Source: DATCIH01 sp036507955 (GTDB lineage Bacteria; Bacillota; Clostridia; Clostridiales; Clostridiaceae). Taken from it: a stretch of 64,000 nucleotides of DNA. Both the position numbers and the translations under genes were made by a program. The stretch is taken from contig DATCIH010000087.1 of the NCBI GenBank assembly GCA_036507955.1, positions 7,476-71,475 on the forward strand, read 5' to 3'. Positions 43,863 through 52,000 of this stretch are shown here, in pieces. The notes beneath the pieces are model-generated. The model saw nothing but the letters and a program-made list of their open reading frames with translations. It searched no databases and was not told the origin of the DNA. Numbering within the stretch: the first letter of the stretch is position 1; each line of letters begins with the position of its first letter.

Positions 43863-44867
43863 CTATTTTGAAATCGGAATAAATCCTACTTTCTTTTGCA
43901 TTTTTGAAAGTGTTTTTTGAGCTACATATCTAGCTCTAAGTGCTCCTTCTTTATATATACCTTTTAGGTACTCCTTATTTTGTGTAAGTACCTTTACTTT
44001 ATTCTGTATAGGCTCTAATTCTGAAATAATTGCTTCAGCTACATCATGTTTAAAGGAAGAATATCCTTTACCCTCATATTTTTTTTCAATTTCTTCATGA
44101 TTCATACCAGTTATCGTTACTAATATATCCATCAGATTTCTAACACCAGGTTGATCCTCTTTATATTTTACTATACCTAAGCTGTCTGTTACAGCCCTAT
44201 TAATTTTTCTTCTTATTACCTCTGGTGGATCCATAACAAGTATTACACCATTTGGATTATCTGTTGACTTTGACATCTTTTTACTAGGGTCTTGAAGATC
44301 CATAATTTTAGTTCCCGTATCTGGAATATAAGGCTCAGGAACTTTAAAAGTATTGCTAAATAAGTTGTTAAACCTCTCTGCTATATCTCTAGTAATCTCT
44401 AGATGTTGCTTTTGGTCCTTACCTACAGGAACTAAATCTGACTGATATAATAGTATATCTGCTGCCATTAATATAGGATAAGTTAAAAGTCCTGCAGATA
44501 TATTATCTCCAGTTTTCTTAGATTTATCTTTAAATTGAGTCATTCTTGTAAGTTCTCCAAAATAAGTAAAGCAACTAAGTATCCAAGCAGCCTCACTGTG
44601 GGCTGTAACATGGGATTGTATAAAAATTGTACATTTACTTGGATCTATTCCTGCAGCTAAATATATAGCAAGTAGCTCTAACGCATTTTTTCTAAGTGTA
44701 ACTGGGTCCTTCCTTACAGTAATAGCATGTAAATCTACAATGCAATAATAGCAATTGTAGTCATCCTGAAGCTTTACCCAATTCTTTAATGCACCTAAAT
44801 AATTTCCTAAGGTTAAATCGCCTGAAGGCTGTATTCCGCTAAATATAACTTTCTTTTCTTCACTCAT
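43863..44867 (-). CDS. trpS: tryptophanyl-tRNA synthetase
   Basis: The 334-residue class I enzyme charges tRNA-Trp. FSGIQPSGDLTLGNYLGALKN contains the HIGH variant (TLGN), and PSKKMSKSTDNPNG the KMSKS motif. The length is normal. I find no T-box in the 166 bp upstream, which holds instead a terminator for the desulfoferrodoxin gene. Rubredoxin follows 15 nt downstream and is probably read from the same transcript. Confidence 0.96.
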   Translation of the reverse strand: MSEEKKVIFSGIQPSGDLTLGNYLGALKNWVKLQDDYNCYYCIVDLHAITVRKDPVTLRKNALELLAIYLAAGIDPSKCTIFIQSHVTAHSEAAWILSCFTYFGELTRMTQFKDKSKKTGDNISAGLLTYPILMAADILLYQSDLVPVGKDQKQHLEITRDIAERFNNLFSNTFKVPEPYIPDTGTKIMDLQDPSKKMSKSTDNPNGVILVMDPPEVIRRKINRAVTDSLGIVKYKEDQPGVRNLMDILVTITGMNHEEIEKKYEGKGYSSFKHDVAEAIISELEPIQNKVKVLTQNKEYLKGIYKEGALRARYVAQKTLSKMQKKVGFIPISK

Positions 44868-44970
44868 CTAATCCCCTACCTATCAATAAAAATACCCTAT
44901 CTTATTTTCCCATTTTATACTTTTCTAATATTTTTGTCAATATTAAACAAGGTTCCTTAAAATAGAAATT

Positions 44971-45015
44971 AATAGCCTCTCATCCTACCTTTAATGAGCA
45001 GGATGAAGGGCTATT
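44971..45015 (-). terminator. terminator of the desulfoferrodoxin gene
   Basis: An imperfect stem of two 7-bp blocks (AATAGCC/GGCTATT and TCATCCT/AGGATGA) with a 2-nt mismatch and 13-nt loop, 18 nt after the stop. The flanking T content is modest, so efficiency is uncertain. Confidence 0.6.
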
Positions 45016-45033
45016 AGTGTCATAGTTTCTTTT

Positions 45034-45408
45034 TTAGCTTTTCCAAAGTCCGTGTACATTACAATATTCTCTAGCAAAGAGTATTTCCTCGTCTATCTTG
45101 AATATAGCCTGTGGTTTCTCACCACTCTTTAAGTATTTTCTGTAAATTTTATTTTCTGTATGAACTTCAATAAATTCGATGTAATGCTCTGGTAACATAG
45201 GATGCTCAACAGCACCTACCTTAACAAGATATCCATCTGCCATCTTCTCAATAACAGGGATATGCTTTTCAACAGCAGCTTCTCTAGTGTTTTCTGTAAG
45301 TAAAGACATCGGTTGGCCACAACAAGTTAAGGTTCCACCACTTTGATGCACTACCTCTACTATATTGCCACATATTTCACATTTATATATTTGTCTTAAC
45401 TGAGTCAT
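45034..45408 (-). CDS. dfx: desulfoferrodoxin (superoxide reductase)
   Basis: The 124-residue protein has both iron centres of class I superoxide reductases: an N-terminal desulforedoxin domain (YKCEICGNIVEVV and TCCGQPM, four cysteines) and a C-terminal centre with EKHIPVIEK, EHPMLPEHYIEFIE and CNVHGLWKS, giving four histidines and one cysteine. It reduces superoxide to peroxide without making oxygen, a standard defence of anaerobes. The start follows AAGGAGG. It stands alone. Confidence 0.96.
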   Translation of the reverse strand: MTQLRQIYKCEICGNIVEVVHQSGGTLTCCGQPMSLLTENTREAAVEKHIPVIEKMADGYLVKVGAVEHPMLPEHYIEFIEVHTENKIYRKYLKSGEKPQAIFKIDEEILFAREYCNVHGLWKS

Positions 45409-45552
45409 AATAAGCCTCCTTGATAAATTTTATTTATTAATATTTATTATTCGACATATTGTAAATTTATCCTCCTTTTTCATATTTATTTGTAATAATT
45501 TTTAATTTTAAAAGCAATACTAATATAAATAATATATATAGGAGATGATTTT

Positions 45553-45744
45553 ATGAAAAACAAAAAGCCATATGCACCAAATGAAAGAGGTCATTTTGAT
45601 GAAAAACCAAAAGTTATAAAAGCATATTCTGAAAAGGATTATAGCCTACTTCCAGATAATATAAGCGATCCAATAGTTGTCAATAATATAGCAACTGAAG
45701 AATTTGATTATATTTACGATCCAGAACATGACTCTGAAGATTAA
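45553..45744 (+). CDS. small acidic protein of unknown function
   Basis: The 63-residue product is basic at the start (MKNKKPYAPNERGHFDEKPK) and strongly acidic at the end (FDYIYDPEHDSED). It has no cysteine or membrane segment. TAGGAG lies 8 nt before the ATG and a strong terminator follows, so it is a genuine gene. I do not recognise a family. Confidence 0.7.
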   Translation: MKNKKPYAPNERGHFDEKPKVIKAYSEKDYSLLPDNISDPIVVNNIATEEFDYIYDPEHDSED

Positions 45745-45760
45745 AAAAATAATATTTATG

Positions 45761-45793
45761 AAAGGGGTTAAATGAAAATTTAGCCCCTTTTTC
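45761..45793 (+). terminator. terminator with GAAA tetraloop
   Basis: AAAGGGGTTAAAT, loop GAAA, ATTTAGCCCCTTT, then TT: a 13-bp stem with one T-G pair and a GNRA-type loop, 17 nt after the stop of the small acidic protein gene. Confidence 0.88.
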
Positions 45794-45851
45794 AATTTTT
45801 CATTTCTGCTTCCTAACTCCACATTTCTTATTTATCTCGTTCTAAGCTGAA

Positions 45852-45953
45852 CAGGGACATACCTGTATCTGATGTGATGATAATATCTGCTACTTTCGAA
45901 ACAAGAAGTGGTGTCTTTAGATAATTCTTGTTTGCTATGCAGGTATATCCCTG
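45852..45953. repeat. 102-bp element with 14-bp terminal inverted repeats
   Basis: CAGGGACATACCTG (45852-45865) and CAGGTATATCCCTG (45940-45953) are inverted copies with one mismatch (a G-T pair in RNA). Inside, AAACAAGAA (45899-45907) and TTCTTGTTT (45925-45933) form a second inverted repeat. GAA flanks both outer ends. It lies in the 260-bp gap between convergent genes. It may be a MITE-like remnant or a structured RNA; it has no coding capacity that I trust. Confidence 0.5.
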
Positions 45954-46006
45954 GAATTACAAAATCACCCTCTTCTCGAAACAAAGGTTTCTTCCTCACT
46001 CCTCGT

Positions 46007-49000
46007 TCATAAAATAGTTACAGTCACATTATGAATTCCTTCTCCTTGAAAGGGAATCATATCTTCCTTCAAGACAAATCCATTTAAAGTAATTTTACTT
46101 TCCTTTCCTCTTTCAATCTTTATATTATACTTTGAGTTATCTTTATTATATATCATTTCATATCCCTTCCATTCCCCAGGTATGCAAGGTTTTACTGTAA
46201 ATCCTTTTCCTTCTTGAAGCTTAAAGCCTAGAAGATTCTCTATTCCTACTCTGTACATCCATCCGGCTGCTCCTGTATACCAACTCCAGCCTCCTCTACC
46301 TATATTGGGTTCCTTTCCATAAATATCAGCTGCCATTACATATGGTTCAACCTTATACCTTTCACAATCTAAGTAAGATTTAGTATGGTTAATTGGATTT
46401 ATCATATTATACATAAACCAGGCTTTATCACCTTCGCCTAAGAGGGCCTCTGCCATTATAGTCCAGATTGCAGCATGTGTATATTGACCTCCATTTTCCC
46501 TAACACCAGGTATATATCCTTTTATATATCCAGGCTCAAGGTCGGATTTATCAAAAGGTGGATACAGAAGTAAAATCATACCATTTCCTCTCTTAACCAG
46601 CTGATTCTCTAGCGCTTTCATTGCTTCAGTCCTCCTATGAGCTGAAGCTGCCCCAGAGATAACCGCCCAAGATTGAGATATTGAATCTATCTGGCATTCC
46701 TCATTTTCTGAAGATCCTAAAGGTGTGCCATCATCAAAATAAGCCCTTCTATACCATCCGCCATCCCAAGCATTTTCTTCTAGATTAGTTTTGATAAAAT
46801 CACAGTAATTAGTATACAACGGAACATTTGCATAATCTTTTTCATATTCGCATAAAGGTATGAATTGTTTTAATACTTTGTATAAAAACCAACCAAGCCA
46901 TACGCTTTCGCCCTTACCCTTGTTTCCAACAGTATTCATACCATCATTCCAATCTCCACTTCCCATTAAAGGTATATTATGAGATCCAAATTTTAAAGCT
47001 CTTTCTATAGCCTTTATGCAATGCTCATATATTGAGCCCTCTCCTTTCATCTTATCCACTATGCTATATCGTTCATCCTCACCTTCCTTTAGAGGCTCAT
47101 CAAAGATATAACCAACTCTTTCTTGTAATATGCCATAGTCGCCGGTAGCTGCTATATATTCGGAAGTAACATAAGGTAACCATAATAAATCGTCTGAAAA
47201 TCTAGTTTTTATTCCGCTATTTATTATTGGATGCCACCAATGTTGTACGTCTCCTTCTACATATTGCCTGGAAGCAGCTAATAGAATTTGTTTTCTTGTT
47301 ATCTCAGGTTTTACATAACTAAGGGCTAGAACATCTTGAAGTTGGTCCCTAAAGCCATAGGCACCCCCAGATTGGTAAAAAGCACTTCGAGATAAAATTC
47401 TGCAGGATAGAGTCTGATATAAAAGATACCCATTAAGCATAATATCCATGCTTTTATCTGGTGTTTTGACCTGGATACCATTTAATAGCTTGCTCCAATA
47501 GTGCTTTATTTCTTCAAGTTCCTGCTCGCATGTTTCTAAGGATTCGTATTTGCTAACAACTCTATCTAGCTCACTTAATTCATCTTCAGCACCTAACAAA
47601 ATTATGAAGCATTTTTTCTCCCCGGGCAAAAGCTTTGCTTCAACCTCTACGGCTAAACAAGGGTCGAAACCACTTCCACATGCATTAGATAATTTATCTC
47701 TACTTAATGCTATTGGAGTTTTAATACTCCCTTCCCTACCTATAAATTCCATTCTATTTCCAGTAAAGCTAGGATTGGATCCTCCAATCTTCAAATATAC
47801 CTTTTGCTTAGAAAAGTGCTCATTATATTGATTTTCTGCATAAATTAATTTTTTTTCTAAGGATATGCAAGTTGTAATATGGGAAGCAGTAAATTCCGGT
47901 GAAACTCCTAATACCATTTCACCAAAATAAGCTAGATTTAGTTCCCTAACCTCTTTTGAATAATTTTCAAGCCTAACAATAATTATTTTAACACTTTCCT
48001 TGAGCGGTACAAACATTGTAATTTTGCCCTTTATGCCAAATGCTTCGTGGGTAAAGTTAGAATATCCATATCCATGTTCTATAAGATAAGAACCCGCATC
48101 TCTTAATGGACTTGGAGTTATGCTCCAGATTCTATTCGTATTTTTGTCTTTTAAATAAAGCATCTCTGAGGGGGTATCCATTACTGGATCATTACTCCAA
48201 ACTGTAAGCTTATTTTCTCTGCTATTTTTATTCCAAGTATAAGCTGAGCCTGCTTCAGAGACATTAAATCCAAACTTTTCGTTTGCTATTACATTTATCC
48301 AAGGAAGTGGAGTGGTTTTACCATCCTTTAAAAGAATGACATACTCATTTTTATTTAAGTCAAACCCACCAAAGCTATTGTAGAAGGTAAGCTCTTCCAT
48401 AACAACGTTGTCAAAATCTTTTTTTATACTGTATGCTAATGGCTCCTTTTCTACAGCTTTAATGCTATCTATTACCTTTTCATTTTTATATTTCTTAATC
48501 TGACCTAATAGATGACCATTTTTACTGTCTACTACTATACTAGCTATTGCCTGGAGTAAAATGATAAAGTCTTCCTTTACTCTATGTTTGCTAAATAAAA
48601 ATATACCTCCTTTTTTATTTTGTCTTTCTCTCCCATAGCCTGAGGATATTATATCTTCAAGGGTATTATTTAAGGATTCATAGTAGTACTCCTCCTGTAG
48701 ATTTAAAACCACTAAATCTACTGTGATGCCTTTTAGATTCCAATATTGATGAATACTTAATAGCTGTTTTAATAAATCTATTCCTGCCTCATCTCTAACC
48801 ATAAGTAAGACTATAGGTAAATCTCCAGATACTCCATAGGGCCAAAGTCCTCTTTGACCTGTGGAAATATTTTTTATAAATCCACATCTTTCCTGAAATT
48901 GTGGGTTTATAAATAGGACTCTTGAAGATAGACTTTGGTATAAATTAGCTTGAGCAGATTTTATACCTAAGTATTTCATTAGAACTTCATTTTGAGTCCA

Positions 49001-52000
49001 AGCCAGCTCAAAGGCTCTATTAATATTTTGAAATTCTTTATACTTAGAGGACAATTCTAAGACCTGTTCTTCACTTGAGGCCATACCTGTTGAATACGCA
49101 AGAACTACAGTCTGACCAGGCTTAATTCTTACTCTTTTCCTAATGCTAATTATAGGGTCAATAACATTACCAGTGGAATTCGTAAGTACTGTGTCATTTT
49201 CCATAGCTGCAGGATCTTCTAAGCTCCTGTTTCTTCCTATGAAATTCATTCTATTAGTTTCATATTGTCCGGTTCCTATGGTTTCTCCTAAAACAGCAGT
49301 TGTTTGAAATATCCATCTTTCTTTTTCATCTTTACCCCTTTGTCTTCTATATGCTGCTACACATCCATTTTTATCAAAATAACGGGTAGCTATAAAGAGA
49401 TTGCTGAAGGCTGGATGAACAATATCTGCAGTATAAGTGGCTAAGGTTATCTCACAATAGCTTGTTACTTCAACCGTTCTAGGGTGAATACTATGATTAG
49501 TTATTGATAATCTTCTTACCTCCACATTATCTTCATTTGAAACGGTTATTTCTGTATGGGTAAATAGATTACCATCTCTTCTCTTAAATTCAGCCTTATC
49601 TGCGGAAAAGTTTACCTCATATTCATCTCCTCGGTTTCTACAAGGCTGATAAGTTGCACTCCAATATTCATTTGAATTTATGTTTTTTATGTAAAAAAAC
49701 ATGCCACTACAATTAAGCGTTATATCCTCTTTCCACCTATATAAAGATATGTCATCAACTTTACCATATCCACTTCCACTATCTGTTACCATAAGGGAGT
49801 AGCTACCATTAGATAATATTTGAGTTTCTGGTAATTTACTAAAGGAGCCATTAAACTTTCGAACAATATTATTTTGCTTTTCAACTCCATTGGAAATAGC
49901 TTCAAATTGTTGTTCTCTATCGTATATTATTCTCTTTGGTACCTTTTCTTGAAGCAACAATTCTGTGGCTTTTACCATTGGGATATTGTGAAATCTATTT
50001 TGAAGTATATTATTATTAAGTACATTGTCTAACGCCATAAGACTCATGCCTTGATGATGAATCATATAAGATTTAATTATAGATTTCTTCTTCCCTTTTA
50101 AGGATCTTTCCCTAGTGTAGTCTATGGCTTCATAAAAACCATATCTTCCTTCTAAGCCTTCATTTGTTAACCTTTTTAAATTTGTAATTCCATCGCTAAA
50201 GCAAAAGGGAAGAGCTATTATTGTGGAATAGGGAGATATTACTAGCTCATTTAAGAGACCTCTCTTAAGACCTATCCCTGGAACCCCAAAGGCCTTGTAT
50301 TGATAATTATTATTTATGTCAAAGCTGTAAAACGCTGACTCAGATATTCCCCAAGGTATCCTTCTGTCTAAGCAATATTTTTTTTGTTTTTCTACCACAG
50401 CTCTATAGGTTTCATTAAGTAAAGTATCTGGATAATCTCTCATGATAAGTAAAGGCATAAAATATTCAAACATAGTTCCACTCCAGGATACTAGCCCTTT
50501 ATTTTTGTCCATCATGGTCATTGCACGACCGAGCTTAAACCAATGTTTTTGTTCTACATCTCCCTTTGCAATTGCCACGAAACTTGCCTGTCTAGCCTCT
50601 GAGGCTAGTAAATCATAATAGCTGTTAATAAGATCTTCCTTTTCTAAATCATAGCCTATTGAAAATAACTGTCTTTTTTTATCATAAACTATTGAAAAGT
50701 CCATTGTCTGTGCCATGTCCTCTAATCGTTTTATAAGAGCATAACTTCTTGAAATTAAATTTTCTGCCTCTCTTTGACTTTCCTTAAGTTGGGAAATTAT
50801 ATCTTTTACTAATCTTTTATCATCATCCCGTTGTATAGCCTCAAGTTTTGTTAAAAGGTCTTCCATATCCTTTGGCATTGAAACTATTTTGTTTGTGTAT
50901 ATAGGCAAATCTAATTTTTTAAATATTGAATCCTCGAAGGCTTCAGACTCAAAGGCTAATTCAAGTTGGGGAAATAATCTTTGAAGTTCTCCTAGTGAAT
51001 TGCTTACTTTCCTTTCTAGCTTCTTGTTCCAATAAGTTTCATTTGTCGTGTTATCTTTTTTCATTTCTCTTATCCTGCTCCATAGACCAATTAATATACT
51101 TTTCCAGGTTAATAAATCTATTTTATCTTTTTTTAGTTCGATTAAACTTTGAGTATATACATCTTTATGATTAGATTTTTGTCTTAGCTCTTCTTCTGCA
51201 ATTAAAACTAAATCATACATACCCTTCATTTGTCTCTTTGACAGATAATTCTCCTTAAGATATTCTTTTATTGACTCAGTCAATAACCATATATACCCTG
51301 CTAAATTACCACTATCAACAGTTGAAACATATAAAGGCCTTAAAGGCTCCTTAGTTTTAATATCATACCAATTATAAAAATGTCCCTTATATCTTTTTAA
51401 GCTTTCCATGTTTGTTATAATACTATCTGTTCTTTCTATAAACTCTATAAAACTTATATAACCCATATCATAAGCCACGATATTAGAAGTCAATCCCATA
51501 CCTAAATTAGTCGGAGAAGTCCTAAAGGCAATACCAATAGGAGGGTCCTCCTGAAAGTTATCTGGGCATAACCAAGATTTCTCTGAATTAACAAAATCCT
51601 CAAAATAAGTCCAGGTTTTTCTACTTATCCTTCGTAAAAATATATCCTGTTCTTCCTTTGGTACAAAACTAGTGATTTTCCTTTCCTTGCTTATATAGAA
51701 AGCCACTAAAGGACTTAATGTCCATATAATAGAGGAGGGCAACATAAATAACCCAAGACCCAAAGACTTATTTACAGCCAAATATAATATGAAAATAGAT
51801 ATAAGACTTCCTGGCCACATATTTTTTATATAGCCTATAATATCCTTTCTCGATTTTAATTCTACATCTGCCGCTGTTTGCCATTCTAACATATTTCTCT
51901 TGCTAAATAGTAGCCTGTATAAGGTTCTAATTATAGCATCTAACATCAAATAAGCCTGGTAAGTTAAAAATGCGAATATCAAGAAAAACTGTTCTATTAC

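Noticed and set aside
44868..45033. T-box leader for trpS
   Set aside because: The gap contains only the dfx terminator and AT-rich DNA; no T-box core was found.
45421..45480. PerR-type operator upstream of dfx
   Set aside because: The AT-rich near-palindrome there does not match TTATAATnATTATAA well enough and such patterns are common in this low-GC DNA.
45841..45928. Short coding fragment within the 102-bp element
   Set aside because: A short open stretch exists, but it has no start, no ribosome site and no recognised family, and the inverted repeats explain the region better.
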